The position numbers were made by a program, and so were the translations under genes. 64,000 bases of DNA from Allium sativum (taxonomy: Eukaryota; Streptophyta; Magnoliopsida; Asparagales; Amaryllidaceae): NCBI GenBank assembly GCA_030737875.1, contig CM060915.1, forward strand, positions 627,070,786 through 627,134,785, read 5' to 3'. The notes beneath the pieces are model-generated. The model was given only the letters and a program-made list of their open reading frames with translations. It searched no databases and was not told the DNA's origin. Positions 22,601-34,578 of the stretch are shown in pieces; the first letter of the stretch is position 1, and every line of letters begins with the position of its first letter.

Positions 22601-24318
22601 TATACAGCTTCCATGGTCTGTGAACGAGGGGAGTATATATATATATACACGTTTATAAATATATTTCCATTTCATTTCACTCCATTCAACGCACATATAA
22701 TGTTTACAACGTATATATAACTTATACATCGCACATGTAATTTATACAACGCTTACACATGAGGTGTACAACGCTTATATAACTTATACATCGATTATAT
22801 AATTTATACATCGCCATTCCATATCGTTTTGAATTTAGAAATCTCATATTGGGTTCCACTCCTCCAAAAATTGTAGGAAGCTCCAAAAATTCTCCGTCTC
22901 TTCTAGAATGTAGAAGACGTCCTCATGAGTCCAATGTCTATTGTTTCACTGGATTTCGACCACATAGCAAAAAGATATGATTTTCATAAGTTTGCAATGC
23001 TTTTATTTGTCGTAATTAGTTTAAATAAACCAAAGTCGTACCTTTCAGCAAATGGTTCAAAACTAGGTTTTGAATTTTCATGTAAACGGTGAAGTGATAG
23101 GACGATTATCTTGTGCAGCGTTGTAGATGGTGGAGCAGGCTTCCTGGCGCCGGGTGTGGGGTCCAGATCAACACCCTGAGGGAGGCGCAGCGGCTGTTCA
23201 AAGTTGTGAACTTCCGGTTGACGGATCTCGACGAAGAAGAAACGAGGGAGGGCGCTACTTGTATGGATTTGAAGAGGAGGTTTAGCTCTACAAAAACTTC
23301 AACTACACCCTTCGATTTTATGGCGTGGATGTGGTGGAAACGAGGAGAGAAGGTTTTAAAAACAAACGCCGTTCGATTTTGGAGCTATCGGGTTTTCTAG
23401 ACAACTGAGAAGAAAGAGAAAGTGAATTTTCATTGGCCCGGTTTTTTTATTTGTATATTTAGTTTCTTTTAATCTGAAAATACCCATCAGTTTATACGAA
23501 CTCCAATCCAAACCCAACGACTATCGCATCTTACTAAATACTTCCATTTTGAACACAATGGAATATGTTTCGTAAGCCCATTCGACCGTTTTAGCTAGTT
23601 ATTCTTCAAATTAAAATATAAAACATTCAAATATGGATTTCAACGTACATTTCAATTTGCCGGGGCCACATACTGATCCCAAAAATTCCAAAAAAATAAA
23701 TCTAGTTATGTTTGGACAATACGGTCTCGACAAAACTGATTTTGTCGAATTTGGAGACCGTTTGAAAAATGGTCATTTTCTGGTCGATCCAAATTGACTA
23801 AAATTAACCAAACGCGTTTTCCTTTGCCACACTCACATATTAACTCCAAAAATTATGGAATTTGAACCCCCGCAATAATTTGACATTCCGTATTTAATAA
23901 AAGTGGTTAGTCGAAAATGGAGGTCATTTGCAAAATGTCTGTTTTTAAGGGCTATATTAATTCCATAGCGACCTTTCTGAAAATACATTTGGCCATAACT
24001 TTTGATTCCCGCTATGAAATTTCAATTTTTTAGATTCGTTAGAAAGATATTCTTAAACAGATTCAAATATTTTTGGTTTCACTAAAATTCGGTTTATTTT
24101 GCATCCTATACAGCCAGTCAAAGTTCGAATTCAAATTTTCAAACTACCGCGCCATTTCAGGCCTTGTTTTATAATTAAAATAAATATATTCTCTATAACT
24201 TCGATCCGAAAGAATTTTTAGTCGTTATTATTTAAAATAATTTATTTTGAATATTCAAAATCCACTAAATAGCCAAATTAAAAATTTTAAATTGGTTCTG
24301 ATTTTCCGGGTTGTTACA
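19696..24318 (-). repeat. Element 2 3' LTR (4.62 kb)
   Basis: On the minus strand it starts TGTAACAACCCGGAAAATC and ends in GGTCGTCACA. It is similar throughout to 29925-34573. It holds an AT-rich array with AAAAATGTGATTTTTA units (about 22030-22330), a GC-rich patch at 22355-22445 and a leader region with a possible 5' splice site GGTACGA near 23040. The open frame 23113-23400 runs antisense through the leader; its counterpart in the other LTR (33361-33714) is there only because LTRs are copies. Confidence 0.93.
22030..22330 (-). repeat. AT-rich hairpin units in element 2 3' LTR
   Basis: About four units with the near-palindrome AAAAATGTGATTTTTA separated by ACAATTTATTT-like spacers and followed by ACACATGAATAT repeats. 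The corresponding array in the other LTR is at 32330-32590. Position and core match the array of element 1 LTRs, but spacing is longer. Confidence 0.7.
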
Positions 24319-24335
24319 ATCTCCCCCACTTAAAA
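24319..24335 (-). promoter_or_regulatory. Polypurine tract of element 2
   Basis: Read on the minus strand: TTTTAAGTGGGGGAGAT directly before the LTR start TGTAACAACC. It is essentially identical to the tract of element 1. Confidence 0.9.
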
Positions 24336-25439
24336 TCTTTTTGTCCCCGAAAAGGAACGAAGCTGAAAGTTGTTTAACTAACCAACTCAGCTTTCATTTT
24401 GGCTTTCATTCTTCAATTTTTCAGTTTCTAAGAATTTCCTAATTCTTCAAAAATTTGGCCAACACCCTAAATTTTTGAAAAATTTCGCCATAACCTCTTT
24501 TGTACGGGGAGGAGTTTGGAAATTTATTGGACCGTATTAGGTACCCAATAATCCTAAAAAGCATACACATATTTATAGTGATATATTCCGGTGTCCATAG
24601 GGGAGTGTGTATAGATCATAACTCCAGATAATAAATTATTGTCACCCTATAAATGGTTTTTGTGCCTTAATGACCAGAGGGACGTGTTTATTGTCACCTC
24701 CAGACCCGTGTGGTTTTTTTTTTAAATCTGCAATTTACCATTACATTTTATATAGTCCATATTAGTCTTCGGTTCAATCTGTAATATAGTCATCGCCATA
24801 CAAGCCTCTCGCTCGTATGGTAAATCTTCAACCTCGTCACACAAGCTCCAAATGCCTATGTGGTATATGATAGGGTATGCTATCTTCAAGAAGTATTCCA
24901 TGTAGTGTAGTTCAAAATTAATTGTTACTATCCTATGGCGACGTTTATTATTTCACACAGAACAATCAACACTCAGCATCCAATGGCATTCATAGGAGTT
25001 GATATAATAAATAAAATTGTGCATCCAACTCATTAAGGTTTACATATTTGTCGGGCACGCAAATAAATTCTTTACTCAACAGCAAATCCATTTACCTGTT
25101 CAAACATATATAATGTACATGCATATATTTCAATCAATTTCAAATCAGTTCAATATTTGATTCAATTTGCATAAATTTACCATTCATTCTCTTATTGATT
25201 AGATTAATTATCACTCCAAATATTTGATTAATCAAATTCATAATCACACAGCACAAACAACAATCAATTTATTGATTAACATTTCAATAATCTACTAATT
25301 AATTCATATACTCTTTTGAAATCATTCAGACTATATATTTAAAAAAATTACATCCATGAAAAGGAAACAACAACCAAGTAGAGAACAATACGGAAATGCA
25401 AAATATGATAAATGTACCTTGCACCAGAGTTAATCAGAG
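24336..25439 (-). other. Element 2 3' untranslated internal region
   Basis: 1.1 kb between the chromodomain end and the polypurine tract, AT-rich, without a recognisable frame. Its last ~150 bases match the end of the element 1 internal region. Confidence 0.7.
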
Positions 25440-25595
25440 ATGTCCACTCTGATTGGGATAGGCTTTCTTAATGCTCTCCTCAGTTTCCCAAGTACAGTCT
25501 CATGGATCTCCACTCCATTGCACTTTGACCAAGTGAACCTTCTTGTTCCTCAGCTCTTTAGTTTCTTTACCAATAAACTTTATCGGCTCTCTCCT
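25440..25595 (-). pseudogene. Integrase C-terminal chromodomain (element 2)
   Basis: The C-terminal end of the pol frame reads PIKFIGKETKELRNK, then VKVQWSGDP, a stop, and DCTWETEE. This is the chromodomain pattern of chromoviruses, in which the module sits at the integrase C-terminus and binds histone marks to steer insertion into heterochromatin. A TGA stop lies inside the domain at about 25497-25499, so a full-length product could not be made from this copy. Confidence 0.85.
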
Positions 25596-26706
25596 CACTG
25601 CAAATTCTGGAGTAATTTCCAAATCTTGTTGCGTGGCTTCTTCCACGACCAAGTCTAGATCATGCACATGCTTTCGAAGTAGAGATACATGAAACAGATC
25701 ATGTACTTTAGGCAACCAGTCAGGAAATTGAACTCTATAAGCGAGAGTTCCAATTTGTTCAAGTATAGGAAATGGACCAATAAATCTGGGCACCAACTTC
25801 CCTGTTTTCCCAAATCGGACTACTCCTTTCATCGGAGAAACTCGTAGATACACATAGTGTCCAACAGCAAATGCTAAATCTCTTCTTCTCGAGTCCGCAT
25901 AACTCTTCTGTTGGATTTGAGCCGTTTGCAATCGTTTCTTAATGAAATCGACTTTGTCAGAAGCCTCGCGAATCATATCAGGTCCCAATACAAGTCTATT
26001 GCCATGTTCTACCCAACATGCGTGAGATCTGCACGGTCTACCATACAATGCTTCGAATGGTGACATTTTCAGGCTTGCTTGTAGCTGTTATTGTATGAGA
26101 ACTCAGCCAAATGCAAGTGATCTTCTCACGATCCGCCAAAATCAATAACACAAGCCCGTAATAAATCTTCTAAAATACGATTCACCCTCTCAGTTTGACC
26201 ATCTGTTTGAGGATGATATGTGGTGCTCAGATTCAATTTTGTTCCCAATTCTGCTTGGAATGCTACCCAAAATTTACTAGCAAATATTGGATCACGATCA
26301 CTAACGATACTCATGGGAACTCCATGTAGTTTAACAATTTCTTTAAAATAAATTTGCGCCAGACTCTGAGCGGTTCTATTTGATCTGACAGGGATAAAAT
26401 GGGCGGTCTTTGTGAAGCGATCTACGATCACTATAAACTATCATTTCCTCTCCTGGTTCTGGGCAAACCATCTATAAAATCCATAGAAATTTGTTCCCAC
26501 TTCCAACCTAGAATTTCCGAAGGTTGCAACAATCCGGCGAGTTTCTGTTGATCGCTTTTGACTTGTTGACAAGTAGCACACCGGCTAACGTACAAGGAAA
26601 TGTATCTTTTCATAGATCTCCACCAGAAAGTGTGTTTGATATCATTATACATTTTACTCACTCTCGGATGGATACTAAGTTTGGATTTATGACATTCATT
26701 CAGCAC
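25596..26706 (-). pseudogene. Integrase (element 2): zinc-binding, catalytic core and GPY/F module
   Basis: The integrase inserts the cDNA into chromosomes. The N-terminal part (26706-26431) has CHKSKLSIHP and CATCQQVK, the HHCC zinc-binding module with the first histidine degraded. The catalytic core follows with D in SMDFIDGLP, D in IVSDRDPIF and E in DGQTERVN, so all three acidic residues are present. Then come SPFEALYGRPCRS (26066 on) and the GPY/F module RFIGPFPILEQIG. Breaks: a frame change near 26431, a TGA within the stretch 26126-26066 where the family has tryptophan, and an indel just before 26066. Confidence 0.9.
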
Positions 26707-27433
26707 TTCTTTCTGGAGCTCAGAAATGTTTAGAACACAAATTCTTCCTTTTAACCTCAGAATCCCATCGTTGTCTATTTGGAAACTCGAGGGCTCGCCT
26801 TCCTAAATTCTCTCTCTGATCTTCTGAATGAAGTGATCATCCTTCTGAAGAGCAGATATTTTATCAATCAATGAAGGCGTGATGATAAGATTGGCGATGA
26901 TTAAATTCTTTCTGCTGAGCGCATCAGCCACAACATTGGCTTTCCCGGAGTATACAAAATATCAAGATCATATGCCATGAGAAATTCTAGCCAACGCTGC
27001 TGCCTCACATTCAGATCTTTCTAGGTGATTAAATACTTCAGTGATTGATTATCAGTATATAATTCAAATTTCTCACCCAATAGATAATGTCTCCAGATTT
27101 TCATAGCAAACACGATGGTTAACAATTCAAGATCGTGAGTTGCATAATTCTTCTCATGCGGCTTCAACTGACGGCTAGCATAAGCGACTACTTAGCCTCT
27201 TTGCATTAATACTGCACCAAGACTTCTTTAGAAGCATCTGTCCAGACTTTGAAGTCTTGATTGCCATCAACAATTGTTAATGCTGGAGCAGTTGTCAATC
27301 TTAACTTCAGCTCTTGGAGAGCTGCCTCACATTCTAGAGTCCAATTGAACCTTAAATGTTTCTTAGTAAGCTTCGTTAAGGAATTAGATATCTTTGAAAA
27401 ATCTTTAACGAACTTCCGATAATAACTAGCCAA
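26707..27433 (-). pseudogene. RNase H domain and RT connection (element 2)
   Basis: RNase H removes the RNA template during cDNA synthesis. ASYYRKFVKDFSKIS at 27433 on is the RT thumb/connection, followed by FKVWTDASKEV with the first RNase H aspartate. The rest ([20 protein letters not shown], then [11 protein letters not shown]) is in other frames with several stops between 27205 and 26750. Non-functional. Confidence 0.85.
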
Positions 27434-28230
27434 TCCAAGAAAACTTTAGACTTCTGTGGGAGTAGTTGGCTACTTCCAATCTTGAATAGCTGTGATCTTA
27501 CCGGGATCCACAAAAATTCCTTCCTTTGATACAACGTGGCCAAGAAACTTGACTTCTTCTTGCCAGAATATACATTTGGAAATTTTGGCTTTTAAAACAT
27601 TCTTTCTCAGAATCTCTATCATATGCTCGCTCTCTGACTTAGAGAAGATTAGAATATCATCAATGAAGACCAGTACAAATTTATTCAATACTTCTCTGAA
27701 TACCCTGTTCATTAGATCGACAAAATAAGCTGGAGAATTACATAAGCCGAAAGACATTACTAACCATTCATAGAATAAATCTGGAACTCTGAATGTAGTC
27801 AGAGGAACACATTCCTCGGCAATACGAAGCTGATGGAAACCTATAGCTAGGTCCATTCGTGAAAATACTTGTGCGCCATTCAATCAATCCAACAAATCAT
27901 CAATTCATGGCAATGGATATTTATTCTTTAATGTCTGCTTGTTCAAGTCACGATAATCCACACATAGCCTGAGAGTACCTCTGACTTTGGGACAAACACC
28001 ACTGCTGCTCCCCAATTAGAGAAACTAGGTCTGATCAGACCCTTCCATACAAGTTGTCAAGTTTGATTGTCCAACTCTTCTTTTTCCTTCAAGTTCATTC
28101 TTCAAATAGCGTGAACTACTGGCCTTGCATTCGGAATTAAATAGATTTTGAAATCGATTTCCCTACGCGGAGGTAAGCTAACAACTTCTTCAAACACATC
28201 CGCATAATTCTTGACGATCAGAATATTTTC
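27434..28230 (-). pseudogene. Reverse transcriptase (element 2)
   Basis: RT copies the element RNA into cDNA. The N-terminal lead-in DVFEEVVSLPPRREIDFKI is in the 28512-28102 frame. The palm is in the 27883-27470 frame, with FSRMDLAIGFHQLRI, MSFGLCNSPAYF and the catalytic FIDD motif (VFIDDILIFS), then FLGHVVSKEGI. Between the two frames (28101-27884) are several stops and a frame change. Two stops follow the palm near 27468 and 27445. Confidence 0.9.
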
Positions 28231-28690
28231 TATGTTGACCGGAATATTCTCCATTACGACAGGAACGTGTTCTAATTGAGCAGGAGAAACATCTAGAGCT
28301 GCCCAAAAATCTTTTCCATCTGAATTCGGACCTTCGCATGGAATGGTTATATAATTCCCTGATTTAATCTTCGCCCATACGACTCTATCAGTGCATTTAA
28401 CCTCAGCTTCATATTTGGTTAACCAATCCAATCCAAAAATAAGATCAAATTCTGTAAAATTCATGATGATCGAGATGGTAGGGAACCGATAATAGGAAAA
28501 AGAAACAGGCACCCCACAAATCCAGCTAAGATCGAGGGAACCCCCAACCGGGTTATGGACAGTCAGGGTGCTTTGAGATTTTTCAATTTCAAATCTAGTT
28601 TCTTAACCGCATTACTTGCAATAAAGCTTTGCGACGCGCCTGTATCAAGCAGTACTTTAACTGGAATATTTTTGACAGTAAGCGTGCCTT
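28231..28690 (-). pseudogene. Aspartic protease (element 2)
   Basis: The protease cuts the polyprotein. The active site LLDTGASQSFI is at about 28655-28620, at the end of the gag frame. After a frameshift at 28563 the second half continues in the next frame with FSYYRFPT and LIFGLDWLTKYEA, the typical hydrophobic-GLDWL end. Both halves are recognisable, but one frame no longer joins them. Confidence 0.88.
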
Positions 28691-29675
28691 CTAAAACATC
28701 TCGCCTTCCCTGACTAGCTGAGGGTGCCGGAACCTCTGCCACTTCATTTACATGTACCTTTTCAGATTTCTTTGATAGCTGGCACTCCCTTGCAACATGA
28801 CCTGCTTGGTGGCACTCATGGCGTTTCCTTCTACCATGTGGGTTCTTCTGCTTCTTAGTAGGTTTAAATCCACTCTTTATTCCTTTCTTTAAAGATTTAC
28901 ATTTTTTGGACAAATGGCCTTTCTGATTGCAGTTAAGGCATATGGTAGTTGTTACCGGTTCTTTCTCAGATTTAACCTTCTTCCTATCGAATTTAGGCTT
29001 CTTACTGTACTCAGACTTCGAACTTGCCTCAGGCTGTCTACTCGCCTCTGGGCTATCAGTTTCGAATTTACTTTTGTTGCTAGAATTAACTTCCTCTTCA
29101 TCGACCAAAAGACCTTGCTTATCAAGATCTTCATAGTGATAAGCCATGTATATCATTTCAGAAAAAGGAAGTTTCACATAGGCAGTTATCCAATTTTGGT
29201 ACTTTCTTTGAAGCCCGTTAATAAACCTCAGATTCTTCCTCTTAGGTTTTTCAATTAGCTCGGGTGCAAAACGAGAAAGTCTGCTGAATTTATCCTGATA
29301 CTCCTGAATAGTCATATCTCCTTGTATTAGATAGTAGAATTCATCGTATAGCGGATTGGTTGCTTCTGGAGGAATAAATTTTTTGTTGAAAATTTCTTTG
29401 AATCTATCCCAGGTAATATTACCTTCTGGATTATCCTTAATAACAACTTCCCACCAGATTAAAGCTTCATCTTTGAGTGCCCAGGATGCCAGTAATCTTT
29501 TCTAATCATCTCTCAGCTTTGAACCTTCAAAAAAATTCTTAGCAGAGCGCATCCATGCTTGTGTTTGAATAATGGATTCATTGCCCGAGAACGGTATTCC
29601 ACCCATATTTCAATAATTCTTTAATAGAGCTTCAATATCTGGTTCCGACCTACCTCTTCTACTTCTGCCACTCAT
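28691..29675 (-). pseudogene. gag (element 2) with zinc knuckles
   Basis: Gag forms the particle. The likely start ATG is at 29675 (MSGRSRRGRSEPD), about 235 bases after the primer site. Two in-frame stops (TGA and TAG) occur in the first 60 codons. The retrotransposon gag domain is clear: ALIWWEVV, ITWDRFKEIFNKKFIPP, then MTIQEYQDKFSRLSRFAPEL in the frame from 29315. The zinc knuckle CLNCNQKGHLSKKC fits CX2CX4HX4C, and a second one, CHQAGHVAREC, has lost its first cysteine. Basic and serine-rich linkers surround them. Confidence 0.9.
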
Positions 29676-29910
29676 TTTTCTATGTCTGCAAATAGCAGAC
29701 AAAGTGTCAGGCCAACAGAAAAGATATTTTAAAATATAGAGACATATACTTGAATGTAAATGTGTCTATCTGGGTGTATCTCATTCTGCTACGCTCATTC
29801 TAGGATATTACTGGTCCTATCTGAAATGAGTTATTCGTCATAGAATACTTCTGATTCTATTTCTGATGAGTTCGTTAATATGTTATATTCTAGAATTAGG
29901 CTTAACCAAA

Positions 29911-29922
29911 GCTCTAATACCA
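29911..29922 (-). promoter_or_regulatory. Primer-binding site of element 2, tRNA-Met type
   Basis: Read on the minus strand: TGGTATTAGAGC, one base different from the initiator tRNA-Met complement, two bases after the LTR end. Confidence 0.85.
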
Positions 29923-29924
29923 CG

Positions 29925-32900
29925 TGTGACGACCTCAAACCCCCGTTCCACGGTGGCAAGGGTAATCTTTGGAATATAACACATAAACAATAACAGCGGA
30001 ACAGAAATATGTAAATACACCAAATAATGTACATCAAATTACACTAGAAACAATAATCATTAGAGTTACACAGTATACAGGATCATACATAGTACAAAAT
30101 ATAGTTTCATCTTTACATAAAATGTCTACAATGGAATCAAACATAATATACATAACAGGAGCTGAACAGCATAAAAAGAAGTGATAGCATCCATCTTCAG
30201 CTCCATAGCTATCCAGATAGAGCCTGCTAAAACCTGAATACAAGGCTGCACGTGTAGAAAATAGGGCACCCGAGTTTGCAAGTGAAACAAACTACGAGTC
30301 AGTCATGAGATTGGCATGAGAAATCTACTTAACTTATTTTACAATATGGCCAATCACAGGATCACGTCGTTAACGCGTAACGGGTTTACTCCATTGGATT
30401 GCCAGTGCTTAAAACAAGTAAATCATTTAAACATCGCAGTGCTTTTTACAAAAATGAAGCCATTATAAGACTCAGGTCCCATCACACAATGCAACGCAAA
30501 CCGGAGGATAGAGTTTTACCTTATAATGGCCAAAATATGCTTGATATGAATAAAACAAAAGAATTTGATATTATTACTAGTGTTTATATATTTCAAAAAC
30601 AATTTCAATCATAAGTATCAATCATAGACGGCATGAGTACCATATATCATGTCGTCATATATAGGTTTACAATCAAAACTACACAATGTCGTATTTGGAA
30701 ATTGGATTTCCGTCATAAACCAAGGCAAGGGATCGTCCTTACCACTTTGAGACTGTCTAGCCCGAGCCTCAGGCAAGTACTCTGTCAAGCCTTTGGATCG
30801 TCAGGGTCGGTCCACATGGAGTGGATTAAAATGCCTGAACACTGCGTTTCCCCGCACAATGGGGCGTAAATCTGGTCTGTATAAAGACCATCCATCGGCT
30901 CCGCGGAGACCGAAATAACCGAGGCGCCTCGCTATCCGTCATGCACATAAGTAAAACTTCAAGGCTTGCAAAACGCTGACACCACTCTTAGTTAGAAGGA
31001 AACACCTGTCCTCCCTGATGTCCTCTCCCGTTTCTGGCTCATACCGAGGTGTGAGGCCCACGAATCAACGCTATACACAAAGCTATGCTATTTAAAGCCA
31101 TGCTTTGATCATCAACCACAAGGCTCTGCTTTTCAACAAAAGCCTTGATCACTGCATCTCAGCATGCCACACAGGCAATTCACGCCATGCAACTGACGTA
31201 TATCAATCACACAGAATGAAATCCAATGTCAGACACACAGTCCATTTACAAGTCCATTCTAGGTCTGAATGAAATCGAAGGCACCTTATTCCTCGTCCCA
31301 TAAGTCCAATACAGGAGAGAGGTCCTTGCACATCCGAACGATCAACAAGTACGTCCGTATAACCACCACTGTAACCCTTTCATGGAAAGCAACTCCCATC
31401 AAAGGCAACAGTAGCCATCCATCCGATGTGAAGCTCATCAGTCTTGCACCGTGTTCATATCTTCGACTTCCAATCGTCGATCAATTATTTGAAATGAGAA
31501 TTAACTCGGCCTTTTCAAATAATTCACATATATTTAGAATTCAAATCAATTCATTTCCATGGTTAAATTATTTGACATCCATAATTTAGTTCATTAATGT
31601 AATTTTCCTGTCAAACACATTCAACCATCAAATATCCAATAAATCGAGTAAATTCGGTTTATTTCCATTCCATATCGTTTATAATATTTTATAACGATTT
31701 ATCGCTATTTTTATTTATTTAAAAATAACCCATTTATTCAAACGATGCCTCAGGCCATAACACGGCCATGGCGCTGTTCTTCTCCAGATTTGATTTACAC
31801 ATATCTGAAAATCTAACTGTTGGATCTTTACAAATTTTATATCATTGGATAGATCTTTTCAAACAGGCCCAACAGTTCCTGTTTTGGGAAAATCCGACGG
31901 TCGGATCTCCCGACACAATCGTTTAAAGTTACGATTTCAAAATATAAACTGCAGCGTCGTTATTCGTTTTATTTTAATTATATATATATATAATCCATTC
32001 TTGCGCTGTTTTTATTCATATTTGAATTAAACATTTCACACATTCTAACCGTTGGATCTTTAGCAATTTGGTATCGTTGGAAAGATATTTTCAAAGCGGA
32101 CCCAACGGTTTTAGTTTCGGGAAAATCCGACAGTTGGATCTCCCGTAATAATCATTTAAAATCACGATTTTGAAATACGAATTGCAACATTGTTATTTGT
32201 TTTATTTTAATTATATATTTATATATATAAATATAATCCGTTCTTCCATTTCCAAACCATTTTCATATATGTGGTAAAAATAATACTTTTACCCAACAAA
32301 TATTTATTTCAACAGATGACTTTTTTTAACACTTCATATATATAATAAAAATGTGATTTTTATTGTTAAAACAATTTGTTTAAAATATGAATATTTTTAG
32401 CGATTCATATATATAATAAAAAAAAATCTGATTTTTATTGTTAAAACAATTTATTTCAAACATGATTATTTTATATACTTCATTCACATGATAATAGTGT
32501 GATTTTTATTAAACAATTTATTTGTCATATGAATATTTTTCCAACACATGAATATATTTCAACACATGAATAAAATTCAAACAGATGAATATTTCAAACA
32601 AAATCGGCAGCATAACGGTAAGGGGTTTAAAACCGGCACCATCCCAAGTACGGCTCCTTGCACTACCTTATGCCTCGCGGCGTTCGCTAAGGGGCTTATT
32701 CTTGTAATCTAAATATTTCGATTCATTTTCATACCACAATGGATTTTTCCACAAACAATTCCAATTTTGTTTCAACCATAAGCAATCATTATCAACCATT
32801 CGCATTTATCAGCCACGTCAACCAAAATCCAAACAATCACAACCAATATATATCGTTCATGGTCTGTTGACGAGGGGAGTATATATATATATATACGTAT

Positions 32901-34573
32901 ATAAATATATTTCCATTTCATTTCGACTCCATTCAACGCACATATAATGTTTACAACGTATATATAACTTATACATCGCCCATATAATTTATACAACGCC
33001 TATACATGAGGTGTACAACGCTTATATAACTTATACATCGATTATATAATTTATACATCGTGATTCCATATCGTTTTGAATTTAGAAATCTCACATTGGG
33101 TTCCACTCCTCCAAAAATTGTAGGAAGCTCCAAAAATTTTCCAGTCTCTTCTAGAATGTAGAAGTCGTCCTCACGGGTCCAATCTCTCTTGTTTCACTGG
33201 ATTTCGACCACATAGCAAAAAGATATGATTTTTATAAGTTTGCAACGCTTTTATTTGTCAAAATTTGTTTAAATAAACCAAAGTCGTACCTTTCAGCAAA
33301 TGGTTCAAAACTAGGTTTTGAATTTTCAAGCAAATGGTGAAGCGATAGGATAATCAGCTTGTGCAGCGTTATAGAGGGTGGAGCAAGCTTCCTAGCGCCG
33401 GGTGTGGGGTCCAGATCGACACCCTGAGGGGGGCGCGACGGCTGTTCAAAGTTGTGAACTTTCAGTCGATGGATCTCGACGGAGAAGAAACAAGGGAGGG
33501 TGCCACTTGTATGGATTTAAAGAGGAAGTTTAGCTCTACAAAAACTTCAACTACACCCTTCGATTTTATGGCGTGGATGTGGAGGAAACGAGGAGAGAAG
33601 GTTTCAAAAACAAACGCCATTCGATTTTGGAGCTATCGGGTTTTCTGGACAACCGAGAAGAAAGGGAAAGTGAATTTTCATTGGCCCGGTTTTTTTATTT
33701 ATTTACATATTTAATTTCTTTAAATCCGAAAATGCCCATCAGTCTATATGAACTCCAATCCATACCCAATGACTATTGCCCCTAGCTAAATACCCCCATT
33801 CCAAACACAATGGAATATGTTTCGTATGCCCACTCGACTGTTTCAGCTAGTTATTCTTCAAATTAAAATATAAAACATTTAAATATGGATTTGAACGTAT
33901 ATTTCAATTTGCCGAGGCCACATACTGATCCCAAAAATTCCAGAAAAATAAATCTAGCTATGTTTGGATGATACGGTCCTAAGAAAACTGATTTCGTCGA
34001 ATTTGGAGACCATTTGAAAAATGGCCATTTTCTGGTCGATTCAAATTGACTGAAATTAACCAAATGCGTTTTCCTTTGCCACACTCACATATTAACTCCA
34101 AAAATTATGGAATTTGAAAACCAGCAATAATTTGACATTCTGGATCCAACAAAAGTGGTTTCGTCGAAAAACGGAGGTCATTTGCAAAATGTCTATTTTC
34201 AAGGGCTATATCAATCCCATAGCGACCATTCTGAAAATTCATTTGGTCATAACTTTTGATTTCCACTATGAAATTTTGATTTTTCAGATTCTCTAGAAAG
34301 ATATTCTTAAACAGATTCAAATATTTTTGGTTTCACTAAAATCCAGTTTATTTTGCATCCTGTACAGTCAGTCAAAGTTCGAATTCAAATTTTCAAACTA
34401 CTGCGCCATTTTAGGCCTTGTTTTATAATTAAAATAAATATATTCGCTATAACTTCGATCCAAAAGAATTTTTAGTTGTTATTATTTAAAATAACTTATT
34501 TTAAATATTGAAAATCCAGTAAAATAGCCAAATTAAAAATTTTAAATTGGTTCTTATTTTCCGGGTTGTTACA
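29925..34573 (-). repeat. Element 2 5' LTR (4.65 kb)
   Basis: On the minus strand it runs from TGTAACAACCCGGAAAATAA at 34573 to GGTCGTCACA at 29925. It matches the other LTR at 19696-24318. No sharp TATA box is visible; the best candidate is AAATATGTAAATAAATAAA near 33705. A splice-donor-like GGTACGA is at 33284-33290. The Y-rich leader lies between. Confidence 0.93.
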
Positions 34574-34578
34574 TTTCC
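34574..34578. repeat. Target-site duplication TTTCC, right copy (element 2)
   Basis: It follows the element 2 end directly and equals 19691-19695. Confidence 0.93.

Larger units (their letters stand above)
19696..34573 (-). mobile_element. Element 2: chromovirus-type Ty3/gypsy retrotransposon, complete but decayed
   Basis: The element is 14.9 kb long: LTRs 19696-24318 and 29925-34573, internal region 24319-29924, duplication TTTCC. Read on the minus strand it has a tRNA-Met primer site, gag with two zinc-knuckle regions, protease, RT, RNase H, integrase with GPY/F module, a chromodomain, and a polypurine tract. Order, primer and chromodomain place it among plant chromoviruses; the long LTRs would suit the Tekay/Del clade, but I cannot confirm a clade without a tree. 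All reading frames are interrupted. Confidence 0.93.

Noticed and set aside
23113..23400. 95-codon frame matched by a 117-codon frame at 33361-33714
   Set aside because: They look conserved, but the two positions are the two LTRs of element 2, which are copies of each other. The frame is antisense to the element leader.
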